This document shows positions 1 to 8,319 of a stretch of DNA of 64,000 bases, one piece after another. Positions within the stretch are counted from its first letter, which is position 1. Each line of letters begins with the position of its first letter. The translations under genes and the position numbers were made by a program. Origin of the DNA: Spongiihabitans sp965206355 (GTDB taxonomy: Bacteria > Pseudomonadota > Gammaproteobacteria > Arenicellales > Poriferihabitantaceae); the NCBI GenBank assembly GCA_965206355.1, contig OZ242212.1, forward strand, positions 1,364,001-1,428,000. Reading direction: 5' to 3'. Under the pieces are notes generated by a model. The model was not told where the DNA came from. It saw only the letters and a list, made by a program, of their open reading frames with translations, and did not search any database.

Positions 1-2043
1 TAACTGTAGTCTGCCGATGGCGAGGTAATCCTTCAAATTTTCTGTTTGATTGATATTGGATGCCAGTTGGTTGCCTATTTCCTGAGCCAGGGCCACGAAC
101 TCTCCATCCGTTACCGACTGTGATGCGTTGCTTACATCGTTGCTCCGCCGCCACGGGCGCCGGGGGTTGTCGGGTCGCGTCGAAAACAATGCTTTGATGT
201 AGCTTATCTGGCGATCAGTCTCATTCAGCGAGTAAGCGTAATTTCGGGCTATCTTGGAAAGCGTGGTTTTTTTGAAAAAATTTTCTTCGGTGGCAACATT
301 CGCAGTATTGAAAAGCAGCAGGCTGTTGGTTTGTAATTCAAACAACGGGACATCATTGTTCCATATATCATTTCTTATGCCGTCGATAATGGTGATCGGA
401 AAGCCTTTAAATATCGAGAAAAACCTGTCCAGCGCAATACTTGCGCGTACGCCGTCATTCCCGCAATCACCGAAAAACCTGGCTATCAGCGAATAGCATT
501 GCCAGGTATCGACGACGATATGACGAAAACGAGCTTGGTCGATACGTTGATAGAACTGCTGTAGTGCTTCACGCCCAATATCCGATTCCAACAACTTTCC
601 CATGCGCCTGTAGCCATCGATAAAAATTTCCAGAAAGTCGTTCATGTCCTGGAACTCACCTTGATAAAAAGGCGCATAATCGCTGGCCTCGAAATCGTCA
701 TATAAATTATCTTTTTTCGAAAACGGAACCTGTTGCTTTCCCGGAGGTGTTGTTACGCTGATATCAATCCCATCCGCCAACTTAAAGCTCACCGACCCCG
801 GCATGAGCAGTGGCAACATGCCCACCATCTGCATTTTTCTAAATTGCACGACGTGTTCATCTTGCTCGTCGGTGTTCCAGAGATCTTCGAAACTGTTGCC
901 GACAATTGTTTCATAATCAATAAAATAGGGCATGTCGGCACAAGCGATTAGGTTGTCATACCAGAAATCATTGCCATTCAATAACTGTAGCACAAACAAC
1001 CATCCCCCCAAGCGCCGGTAAAAAGTCTCCACTTCCGACAGCTGACCGCACGCTTGCCAGCGAACCCGTTGCTCCCAGCCATACCCCTGGCAATACATAA
1101 ACGCGGGCGTCAACGGCACAAACTCACTGTGCGATGGATGCAGGTCTTGCAGTAATAATCCGATTGCCCAAGTGCCTATCAGGTTTTTTGGCTTGTAGAC
1201 AACATCGCCGCGGCTGGTCTCGAAAATAGCCACTGAACGCCCGCCGCGGTGCGGGTCCCCCAAACCGCAGCGTAGCCGTGAAACGACAATACCGTCATCG
1301 GTTTGCGCTTGCGGGCGCAACATCTGAACTGTGAGTTGAGATAGGTCAGCGGTAAATCTGTGCAGCATTTCCTCCGTGGCTATCTGCCAGCGAAACACCA
1401 GATTGCCAATAATTTTGACCAGAATCGGTTGGCGTTCAAAAGCCGCTTGCCAAAACCCCAATGTTTCAAATAATTGTTGTCGATAATCGTCTTCGCCCTC
1501 GGGAAAACTGCCGGGATACGCATTCAATACGCCAAACAGTGGCGGCGCAAGCCGCGACATAAGGTTTTCAAGCAAATCGTTCACGCTGGCTTCGGTCAGC
1601 TGAATCCCGGCTGATGCCAACTGATGTTGTTGAGCGTTGAGCCACGGGCGACACAATTCCGCCCAGGCGACAGCCAGCGTCAAGTGGGGTTTTTTTTCAG
1701 CGTACTCCGGTTTAATTCTTTCATCGTGTTGCCGCCAACGTTCATATAAATCAATGAATGTTTTTGCCCAGTCGGGCAAATACTCCGGGGCGGATACATC
1801 CACATCGCGCATGGATTGATACCACTGCTGTTGATCCAGCCCACGGCGTCGTAAAATTTCCCCCCCCTCCGGCGCGGGTCGGAACAAGGCGCTCCAACTA
1901 TCGCATCGGTTTTGTAAAACAACCGCATCTTGCTCGGCGCTGAATGTAAATGCCCCGGACTTGATGCGTTCCTCGGGGAAACTTGCCCGGGCAATCCATT
2001 GATACAGGCGCGATGCGTCCTGTCGGCTCGCGCTACTTGTCAT
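1..2043 (-). CDS. lanM: LanM-type (class II) lanthionine synthetase, N-terminal 681 residues, cut by window edge
   Basis: The minus strand is open from an ATG at 2043 to the edge of the window, so only the dehydratase half is visible; whether a LanC-like cyclase follows cannot be seen. LanM enzymes phosphorylate Ser/Thr in a precursor peptide and eliminate phosphate to give dehydro-residues. Seen in order: GDPHRGG (D263, H265), VYKP (K284), NDFWYDN (D359, N364), FIDYET (D376), VPLF near residue 571, and R507/T513 spaced as in characterised LanMs. The kinase-loop position normally held by His (D-x-H-x-x-N) is Trp361. It starts 10 bp after the SagB-like gene on the same strand and probably shares its transcript. 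Family assignment is firm; activity is open because of the His-to-Trp change. Confidence 0.9.
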   Translation of the reverse strand, partial: MTSSASRQDASRLYQWIARASFPEERIKSGAFTFSAEQDAVVLQNRCDSWSALFRPAPEGGEILRRRGLDQQQWYQSMRDVDVSAPEYLPDWAKTFIDLYERWRQHDERIKPEYAEKKPHLTLAVAWAELCRPWLNAQQHQLASAGIQLTEASVNDLLENLMSRLAPPLFGVLNAYPGSFPEGEDDYRQQLFETLGFWQAAFERQPILVKIIGNLVFRWQIATEEMLHRFTADLSQLTVQMLRPQAQTDDGIVVSRLRCGLGDPHRGGRSVAIFETSRGDVVYKPKNLIGTWAIGLLLQDLHPSHSEFVPLTPAFMYCQGYGWEQRVRWQACGQLSEVETFYRRLGGWLFVLQLLNGNDFWYDNLIACADMPYFIDYETIVGNSFEDLWNTDEQDEHVVQFRKMQMVGMLPLLMPGSVSFKLADGIDISVTTPPGKQQVPFSKKDNLYDDFEASDYAPFYQGEFQDMNDFLEIFIDGYRRMGKLLESDIGREALQQFYQRIDQARFRHIVVDTWQCYSLIARFFGDCGNDGVRASIALDRFFSIFKGFPITIIDGIRNDIWNNDVPLFELQTNSLLLFNTANVATEENFFKKTTLSKIARNYAYSLNETDRQISYIKALFSTRPDNPRRPWRRSNDVSNASQSVTDGEFVALAQEIGNQLASNINQTENLKDYLAIGRLQL

Positions 2044-2053
2044 TAATAATTAT

Positions 2054-3634
2054 TTACAATGCTGTGGGCGATAATGCAGCGCCATGAATAGCCGCGCTGG
2101 CCGGTAAGTCGATATCGTCAAAATTGAAATTTTCTGGCCGGCTACCCAACATAAACTCGCCGATGTTGCATTCTATATGAGGGGCGTTGCCAGTTGCTTG
2201 ACAGAATAGTTCGGTATTGCCTGACCCCAACCCGCAGCCTGCCAGCCCCATCGCCGTGGCATTCAAATAAAATGTCTGGTAGACAACGCCGGTATTTCGC
2301 AACATCGTGCTGTATGCGATATTGTGGTATTTCCAACTGACTCTTTGAAAACGAGACGCGATATGTACGACTGTTTGCGGCCGGACGATTTGAGCACAAC
2401 TCACAAATGCCGATTGTATCAGCCCCTCCGTGTAGTCATTCTTGTCGCTCAATTTGACCAGCTCATGGGTTGACGGCGAGTAATAATAGATACCAGGGTT
2501 GATGCCATGCGCCCGATCCACAGTGAGATAAAATTCCAATTCATAACTGGCCCCTCCAGTTGGATAGGGGCGCCAGGCCAAACCCATGTCAGTCTGCTGG
2601 TCGGGATTCTTCGCGCTGGCCACGCGCGTGTCGCATTCATAGAGAAGGCGCCCAGTGCGGAAAAAGAATTCACCCAACTGTTTCAAAGAAACGGGCGATT
2701 CTTCGTTGTAGGCGCGAAGACTGGCGCGTTGGATAACCAGACTGGTTAAACTTTTATCATTTGCCGCCAGGTACTGTAATTCGGGCTTGTATAGCGCGAT
2801 TCGTTCGCCGTCCGGCACTGGCTTGACCGCGGGCTGTGGGTCAATCAAATTAACAAAAGGAAAGGCGCCGCCAAAATTAAAACCGTAGTTGTAGCTGAGT
2901 CGGCTGTTCGCATGGGTTAGCAAATCATGGAAATCCCATTGCTGAATGGCGTTGTCGCCCTCCTCCAGCCGAGTTGGCAGGTGAGTCGAATTCTTGTTCA
3001 CCGAAATAACGAATTGTTCGTGATACAGTACATTGACCAGACAGCGAAAACCTTCAAACAAATCATTATCGTTGCCACAGGCAGATTGAATTTGCTGCAA
3101 ATCCGTTCCAAAAGCCAACTCGAACAAGAGTTTTTGCACGGCTTTTTCCCGGATGACAAAGCGCTTGTCTCTGAGTGGCATCGACAACAACAACTGGTCA
3201 TCATCCCGATGCAGATAACAAAAACGCGAGATCGTGATTTTTCCGTTTTCCGGTAGATTGTTCGGCTTCGACATATCCGGCAACAACTTACCAACATTGC
3301 AATACTCAATTTCCGCCAGCAATCTATTGCGCGGACACGCCACGCCAATCACGATTAGATTTTTTACGATAAAATCCGCGGTCTGCAACAGGCCGAAATG
3401 ACAATCGTTTTCGGTATCCAACTGCTGACGCACGGCGCTAACGGGCACTTGGCGGCGCTGCTGCGCCAACCAGCTCAGCGCTTTATTCAGGGATTTTGCG
3501 ACCGGTATTTTGTTGTGAAAGTCGCCACGTTTGATTTCAACTTCATTGGCATCGGGGCAGGATGTGATTTGACAGTGACTGTCCAGTCTGGCGGTTGCCA
3601 GCGGCTGTTTCATTAAATCCGTGATAAATGTCAT
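2054..3634 (-). CDS. SagB/ThcOx-type flavin-dependent oxidoreductase of the RiPP cluster
   Basis: A 526-residue protein whose C-terminal half (about 290-510) has the nitroreductase-like SagB signature: RASLRAYNEE, RPYPTGGASYELEFYL, MLRNTGVVYQTFYLNATAMGL. SagB-family enzymes use FMN to oxidise azolines to azoles in TOMM clusters. No YcaO/SagD cyclodehydratase is visible here, so azole formation is not supported. In a LanM setting a flavin enzyme could instead act on dehydroalanine/dehydrobutyrine or on the peptide backbone; that is inference. The N-terminal about 250 residues are less recognisable and may form a peptide-binding domain. The gene ends just before lanM and begins about 170 bp downstream of the precursor genes. 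Confidence 0.85.
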   Translation of the reverse strand: MTFITDLMKQPLATARLDSHCQITSCPDANEVEIKRGDFHNKIPVAKSLNKALSWLAQQRRQVPVSAVRQQLDTENDCHFGLLQTADFIVKNLIVIGVACPRNRLLAEIEYCNVGKLLPDMSKPNNLPENGKITISRFCYLHRDDDQLLLSMPLRDKRFVIREKAVQKLLFELAFGTDLQQIQSACGNDNDLFEGFRCLVNVLYHEQFVISVNKNSTHLPTRLEEGDNAIQQWDFHDLLTHANSRLSYNYGFNFGGAFPFVNLIDPQPAVKPVPDGERIALYKPELQYLAANDKSLTSLVIQRASLRAYNEESPVSLKQLGEFFFRTGRLLYECDTRVASAKNPDQQTDMGLAWRPYPTGGASYELEFYLTVDRAHGINPGIYYYSPSTHELVKLSDKNDYTEGLIQSAFVSCAQIVRPQTVVHIASRFQRVSWKYHNIAYSTMLRNTGVVYQTFYLNATAMGLAGCGLGSGNTELFCQATGNAPHIECNIGEFMLGSRPENFNFDDIDLPASAAIHGAALSPTAL

Positions 3635-3711
3635 TCTAATTCTTCAACGTCCTTAGCCATATCCCCGCAGGATGGTGAATTGCCCAGATTGTACGGGGGC
3701 CGACAGCAACA

Positions 3712-3734
3712 CCGCCCGACCTCAAGTCGGGCGG
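3712..3734 (-). terminator. 9-bp GC-rich hairpin between precursor genes and modification enzymes
   Basis: CCGCCCGAC and GTCGGGCGG form a perfect 9-bp stem with a 5-nt loop. No clear U-tract follows on the minus strand. It may work as a partial terminator or as an RNA stabiliser that raises precursor expression relative to the enzymes. A direct repeat of CAACCATCATG lies nearby at about 3762-3783. Confidence 0.5.
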
Positions 3735-3803
3735 CTTTGACTGCGAAGATATTTTCCTGCAACCATCATGCAACCATCATGGTTGGGCCGACGGCATAAT
3801 GAT

Positions 3804-4190
3804 TTAGCTACTGCCGGCAGTTCCCGCACTGCCCACGCTACCCACACAGCCACCGGATGAAGCGGTTGATGTGAATGTGCCAAGTGTTGACGCGGAGCCA
3901 GCGGTGCCGACGGTCCCCGCGGAGCCGGTTTTTCCGGCGGCTTGAATCTGGTTCAAATCACTCGCGGAGAGCTGGTGATCTGCCGGAAGATGCGGCGGCA
4001 TTTGCACGTAGGTTGTATCTTGGGTTGAGGTTATCACTCTGATCTCCGGCGCATCGCCTCCCCCGAAGAGGTTGTCATAACCGATCTGCGCCAACGCATT
4101 CGTATCATGCTCTCGTAACTGTTGGCGAAACTCAGGATCGTGCATCAATTGCAGTCCGGCATCGGGACTCATATCAGTTTTCGTATTCAT
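3804..4190 (-). CDS. NHLP-type RiPP precursor peptide 1 (single-Cys core)
   Basis: 128 residues. The N-terminal part has the nitrile-hydratase-alpha-like leader pattern (DPEFRQQLREHDTNALAQIG, then EIRVITSTQDTTYVQMP) and ends with LNQIQAAG, a double-glycine-type cleavage site for the C39 exporter encoded at 8.3-10.5 kb. The predicted core of about 41 residues after AAG is Ser/Thr/Gly/Ala-rich (18 Ser+Thr), has one Cys (GGCVGS) and no acidic or aromatic residues apart from one Phe. A GAGGT ribosome-binding site stands about 9 nt before the ATG. With 4244-4594 and 4623-4988 it forms a tandem set of paralogues whose cores diverge but share a C-terminal GSAG(S/T)AG-type tail. Confidence 0.9.
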   Translation of the reverse strand: MNTKTDMSPDAGLQLMHDPEFRQQLREHDTNALAQIGYDNLFGGGDAPEIRVITSTQDTTYVQMPPHLPADHQLSASDLNQIQAAGKTGSAGTVGTAGSASTLGTFTSTASSGGCVGSVGSAGTAGSS

Positions 4191-4243
4191 TGTCAGACCT
4201 CGTTTGATTGGTTTGGATTAACTCTGGAACGTTCTTGAACAAG

Positions 4244-4594
4244 TTACGCCGAGCCGGCGGTGCCGGCGGTGCTTGCGGAACCCGCGCTACCCACGGTTGA
4301 AGTGAGGGTGCTGATACTGCTTGCTGTCGTCGCAGTACCAACGCTACCGTTGGTGTTGCCCGCCGCTTGAATGGAAAGTAATTCCTCGGAGCTGATCGTG
4401 GAAAGGTGCTCAACCTGTGCAAGCGGGACATACATCGTGTCGGGACCATTGATCACCAGTTTGACTTCAATCTCCGAATCCGCGGCAATAATCTCGTTGT
4501 CAATGGCATACTGTCTGGGATCGTTGCGAATGTCTCGACGCGTATCCGGATCAAGCATGGATTGTGTTAATGAAGAATCTGTTAAAGTATTCAT
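4244..4594 (-). CDS. NHLP-type RiPP precursor peptide 2 (core without Cys)
   Basis: 116 residues with the same leader architecture as its neighbours: SMLDPDTRRDIRNDPRQYA, then IEVKLVINGPDTMYVPL and LLSIQAAG at the cleavage point. The core of 37 residues has 9 Ser and 9 Thr, the rest Gly, Ala, Asn, Val, Ile and Leu, and no Cys at all. Lanthionine bridges are therefore impossible within this core; only dehydration or another Ser/Thr chemistry is available unless it pairs with another peptide. AGGAG lies about 9 nt before the ATG. The gene sits 53 bp from precursor 1 and 28 bp from precursor 3 in one minus-strand run. Confidence 0.9.
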   Translation of the reverse strand: MNTLTDSSLTQSMLDPDTRRDIRNDPRQYAIDNEIIAADSEIEVKLVINGPDTMYVPLAQVEHLSTISSEELLSIQAAGNTNGSVGTATTASSISTLTSTVGSAGSASTAGTAGSA

Positions 4595-4622
4595 GACTAT
4601 CTCCTATCAGGGTTAAAGTTGA

Positions 4623-4988
4623 CTAGGCGGAACCAGCAGTGCTTGCGGAACCAGCGGAACCACCTGTTGACAATGTGGTATTGGCTGTACCCACCGTGCT
4701 GGCGCTGCCAGCGCACGCTATGGTACTGGCCCCGCTACCCGCCGCTTGTATCTGGGCCAGATGATTTTCATCCAACGCATGCGCGTTGCTGATTTCCGGA
4801 AAAACAATATACATCGTGTCAGCGGTGTTGGTTACCACCTTGAATTCCTCATTGCCACTTAACTCGGACAACGGGTGGCCTTGGGATTGCATCTCGGCAT
4901 AAGCCGCTTTGGGGTCGTCAAGATACTTCTGCCGCACAACCGGGTCGGCCATCATTGAAATAGTGTCTTGGATTTGTTGCTTATTCAT
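4623..4988 (-). CDS. NHLP-type RiPP precursor peptide 3 (single-Cys core)
   Basis: 121 residues. Leader: ADPVVRQKYLDDPKAAYAEM, FKVVTNTADTMYIVFPE and HLAQIQAAG. Core of 37 residues: 9 Ser, 7 Thr, one Cys (STIACAG), C-terminal GGSAGSASTAGSA. It is the first of the three precursors on the minus strand; GAGGT stands about 9 nt before the ATG. Likely modified by the LanM and SagB-like proteins, cleaved after AAG by the C39 domain and exported through the ABC/HlyD/TolC set. Confidence 0.9.
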   Translation of the reverse strand: MNKQQIQDTISMMADPVVRQKYLDDPKAAYAEMQSQGHPLSELSGNEEFKVVTNTADTMYIVFPEISNAHALDENHLAQIQAAGSGASTIACAGSASTVGTANTTLSTGGSAGSASTAGSA

Positions 4989-5277
4989 AGTCGGTTACCT
5001 CATTCATGTCGTGTGGTTGGGGGTTGCTCATGTTGCACACGGGAACTTAAAGCATGGCGGTTTTGCCTGCAACCTCTTTTTTCCACTTAACAGCAAGTGG
5101 TTGTATACACTTTCGCGGTCTTCGGCAAAAATCTCCAGGGGCGTGCTTACTGGGTGTGGGCCTGACATGGATGCCCGACCAAGGCATTCAAGGCGGTGAT
5201 TTTGCGGCGGCGCGCCGCTTCTATAAACCGCGACGGGGACCTGCCCCGGCGATAAAGCCGGGCAACCCGTGCGGGGT
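4989..5277 (-). other. Intergenic region with hairpin, probable precursor promoter region
   Basis: No convincing gene. A hairpin with stem CCCGGC/GCCGGG (5245-5262) lies just after the end of the ABC transporter gene and could terminate or attenuate read-through from the transporter operon. The rest should hold the promoter for the three precursors, but I see no strong sigma-70 boxes. Confidence 0.4.
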
Positions 5278-8200
5278 TCACTCCACCTGCATTTGTCTAA
5301 TGGCTAATTCGTAAAACAATCCTCGTTTCGCCAGCAACTCTTCATAACTGCCTTGCTCGACAATTTCTCCCTGGTCCATAACATATATCCGGTCGGCATT
5401 GCTGATGGTGGTCAAGCGATGGGCGATGACTATGCGGGTGATGTTCATTTGTAGCAGGCTGTCCTGCACAACCTTTTGGGTGATGTTGTCGAGTGCGCTG
5501 GTTGCTTCGTCCAGCAACAAAATGGCGGGGTGGTGCGAAATGGCGCGAGCGATCATCACGCGCTGCAATTGCCCGCCCGACAGGCCGCCACCGCCAAACG
5601 ACGACAGCAGGGTATGCATGCCCATGGGCAAATCCTTGATATCCTTTTCCATGCCTGCTTTTTCGGCGGCTTCCCAGGCCGCTTCCAGGGTAACGTTGGT
5701 GTCTTCGCAGGCGATATTTTCATAAATGCTACCCGGCAAAAGATCGCCGTTTTGCAAAACGACGCCAATCCGTCTTCGCAAATCGGAGAGGTCAATGTCA
5801 TTCACATTCGTATCATCGACAAAAACCGCCCCCTTGTGCGGTTGCTCGAACCCCAGCAACAGGTTGAACAAAGTGGACTTGCCCGATCCGGAACGCCCGA
5901 CGATAGCGGCATATTCACCTTCCTTGATTTCCAGGGTTATATTTTTGAGAATGGGAATCCCCGGCTGGTACTGAAAGTCGACCGAATTGAAACGAACATC
6001 GCCGCGCAAAGACGGCAGCTGGGGCTTTTGTACGCCCACTTCCACGGGTTCCTGGAGTATGGGATCCATGCGCTTAACCATGGGAATGGTGCTCATCACT
6101 GACAGCAACACCAGCGCCAGTGAGATCATGGTGCTGGATAATTGCCCAAAAGCCGTATTGAACAAGATGAAGTCGCCCAGGCTGAAGTCTGTTTGATAAC
6201 CCGCTTCCAGCAAACCGAAATAGATAAAACCGAAGATAATAATACTGCCGATAAGCGGAATAATGCTTGCCGCCACCTGCAATACATTGTTCGAAAGCAT
6301 ATATTGTCGGTTTTCCACGACCACCCTGTTATGTACGTTTGACCACAACGCCAACGCGGTATTTTCCTTGGCCGCCACTCTTAGTTTGGAAATGCCATTC
6401 AGTAGTTGAAATATCAGTCCGTCAACCTTGCCTTTATATTCAAATATATTGGCAAGAATTGGCAATACTCTGCGGCATATTATCCAGGTCAGAATGAAGA
6501 ACAGCGAGAATGCCGCCATGATAATGAAGGCCAGCCGCCAACTGTAATAAAACAGCAGGGACAGATTGAACAGCACCGAGATCGAAGAACTAATGACGTT
6601 GGCGGTGGATGATGTCCAGACTGCCTGTATATCGTCAAAGATATTCGCCCTGCTGGACAGATCTCCCACAGCGTGGCGATTAAAAAAGGTCATAGGCAAC
6701 CGCAGCAAACGACTCCAGATGGCAGCATGTATATCCAGCGAGAGAAAATATTCGATGCGCAGCACGGCTATGCTATTGAAAAAATTAGCAACCAGCATTC
6801 CAATAATTGCCGCAAACAGCGCCAATAAATAACTGTTCAGAAGCGCAAAATTAAAACTTGGCAGCGCACTTGAAAGTAACTTTCCGAGAATAATGGGGTG
6901 AACCAGAGTGATTGCCCCCAGAATGACAGCAGTCAGCAAAATACGTTTAACATCGATATGGGCAAGCTGAAGTGCTTGCAATAAAAACCCTTTAATGCTG
7001 GTAACGCTCTCACTCAGTCGTCGGTATATTAACAACGCTTCAGGAGTAATTTTTTCTGCAATCGAATCCGAAAGATATTTCCATTCATCGGTTTTCGGAT
7101 CATAATATTTATATCGTGTTACTTCATAGTAAAGCAACACTGGAAATGTATGGCCTTCCAGAAATGCTACCAGCGTCCAATCATCTTTTTTATACCATTT
7201 TCCAGTGAGCGTTACTTTGCGCTTATCGAATCCTCCCAATGCGAGCAGATGCTCCAACCCTCCAAATGTGGTGGGATCGGCGGCTTCTAAAATTTCAGTG
7301 GCAATCGATTTGACTTCGCTTTTGCTGATTTTGCACAACTCCAGCAACAAATTGCTGTTGGCTGAAGTGCGATCTATCACCGTGGTGTATGGAACAATAT
7401 CTTCTTTTCCGTGAAAAGCGTTCACGAAATTGAAATTCATGGTCTGCATATTTTGTTGTTCGATTTCCTTGGAGCGAACTATATCGTTCTGCTGTTGCCG
7501 CTCGAATCCCAATGCCTGCAGATACAGCAAGACGCTGATCAGGTGGTGAAAATCATCAACCGTTTTATTGCCGAGACCTTGTTGGAGCAGTTGCCGGGTG
7601 GTGAAGATATCGACAACAACGTTTTCGGAAACAACCACCGTATCCCGACTAAACAGCGGAAATTGGAATTGATTGATTCGGCTACTGGCGCGAATTTCCA
7701 GCCCTCTATAATTAGCCAGAATGGTTGAAGCGGCATCGCTGATTTCTTCCGAGCGGGCGAATTGCAGCCATAGGATTTCGTCTTTAGCGCCGCTTTGCGC
7801 GCAGATATTTTCTTCGATGATTTGTTGTTGGTCAGTGCCGGAAAACCGCAACAACCGAAAAGCGGGCAAGTCAGTGTTGTTTGGTAGCGCACTGGTGATT
7901 TTCTCCACCCAGTTAGCCACGCCGAATAGAGCATGATCGGTCAGTTTATCGTGATGTAACAACGCATGCCGATCCACCACTGACAGTTTATCGTTCTCGC
8001 CCACTATCATGAAAAAACCGAGATAGAGATGTTGCGATTTTTCACGCTCCAGAATTTCAGGTTTTATGGGCAGGCCATCAAGGGAGGAAGGGGGGGAGCC
8101 AGGGAAAATATACTCACCCGCCCCAAATGCGTGTATTTTTTTTCTGTTGTATAAGGGCACGCCGTCGCAAGTTCGCGCGACATAGACGGAGACTTCGCCT

Positions 8201-8319
8201 TCTTCAACTCGATAGCAGTGACTGGGATTATCCAATGGAACGATTCGATTGGAGTTTTCCAACGGTCGAATATTAAGCAACTCCGAATGTTGCTGGGTAA
8301 ATTGTGGGAGATCAGGCAT
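5278..8319 (-). CDS. NHLM-type bacteriocin ABC transporter without peptidase domain (permease/ATPase)
   Basis: 1013 residues, much longer than an ordinary ABC half-transporter because of a roughly 400-residue N-terminal region typical of the second ABC protein in NHLP/NHLM export clusters. Membrane segments occupy about 450-720. The C-terminal ATPase has Walker A GRSGSGKST (about 806-814), signature LSGGQLQR (about 912), Walker B ILLLDEATSALD (about 930-941) and the H-loop IAHRL. There is no C39 cysteine protease motif, so leader cleavage must come from the partner. Its ATG overlaps the stop of the upstream ABC gene (TAATG), implying translational coupling. Confidence 0.9.
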   Translation of the reverse strand: MPDLPQFTQQHSELLNIRPLENSNRIVPLDNPSHCYRVEEGEVSVYVARTCDGVPLYNRKKIHAFGAGEYIFPGSPPSSLDGLPIKPEILEREKSQHLYLGFFMIVGENDKLSVVDRHALLHHDKLTDHALFGVANWVEKITSALPNNTDLPAFRLLRFSGTDQQQIIEENICAQSGAKDEILWLQFARSEEISDAASTILANYRGLEIRASSRINQFQFPLFSRDTVVVSENVVVDIFTTRQLLQQGLGNKTVDDFHHLISVLLYLQALGFERQQQNDIVRSKEIEQQNMQTMNFNFVNAFHGKEDIVPYTTVIDRTSANSNLLLELCKISKSEVKSIATEILEAADPTTFGGLEHLLALGGFDKRKVTLTGKWYKKDDWTLVAFLEGHTFPVLLYYEVTRYKYYDPKTDEWKYLSDSIAEKITPEALLIYRRLSESVTSIKGFLLQALQLAHIDVKRILLTAVILGAITLVHPIILGKLLSSALPSFNFALLNSYLLALFAAIIGMLVANFFNSIAVLRIEYFLSLDIHAAIWSRLLRLPMTFFNRHAVGDLSSRANIFDDIQAVWTSSTANVISSSISVLFNLSLLFYYSWRLAFIIMAAFSLFFILTWIICRRVLPILANIFEYKGKVDGLIFQLLNGISKLRVAAKENTALALWSNVHNRVVVENRQYMLSNNVLQVAASIIPLIGSIIIFGFIYFGLLEAGYQTDFSLGDFILFNTAFGQLSSTMISLALVLLSVMSTIPMVKRMDPILQEPVEVGVQKPQLPSLRGDVRFNSVDFQYQPGIPILKNITLEIKEGEYAAIVGRSGSGKSTLFNLLLGFEQPHKGAVFVDDTNVNDIDLSDLRRRIGVVLQNGDLLPGSIYENIACEDTNVTLEAAWEAAEKAGMEKDIKDLPMGMHTLLSSFGGGGLSGGQLQRVMIARAISHHPAILLLDEATSALDNITQKVVQDSLLQMNITRIVIAHRLTTISNADRIYVMDQGEIVEQGSYEELLAKRGLFYELAIRQMQVE

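Noticed and set aside
1680..1994. 104-codon minus-strand frame
   Set aside because: It overlaps the lanM frame on the same strand out of phase. The continuous LanM motifs show that the other frame is the real one.
5054..5314. 86-codon plus-strand frame upstream of the ABC transporter end
   Set aside because: GC-rich intergenic translation with no recognisable pattern, overlapping the transporter's 3' end antisense.
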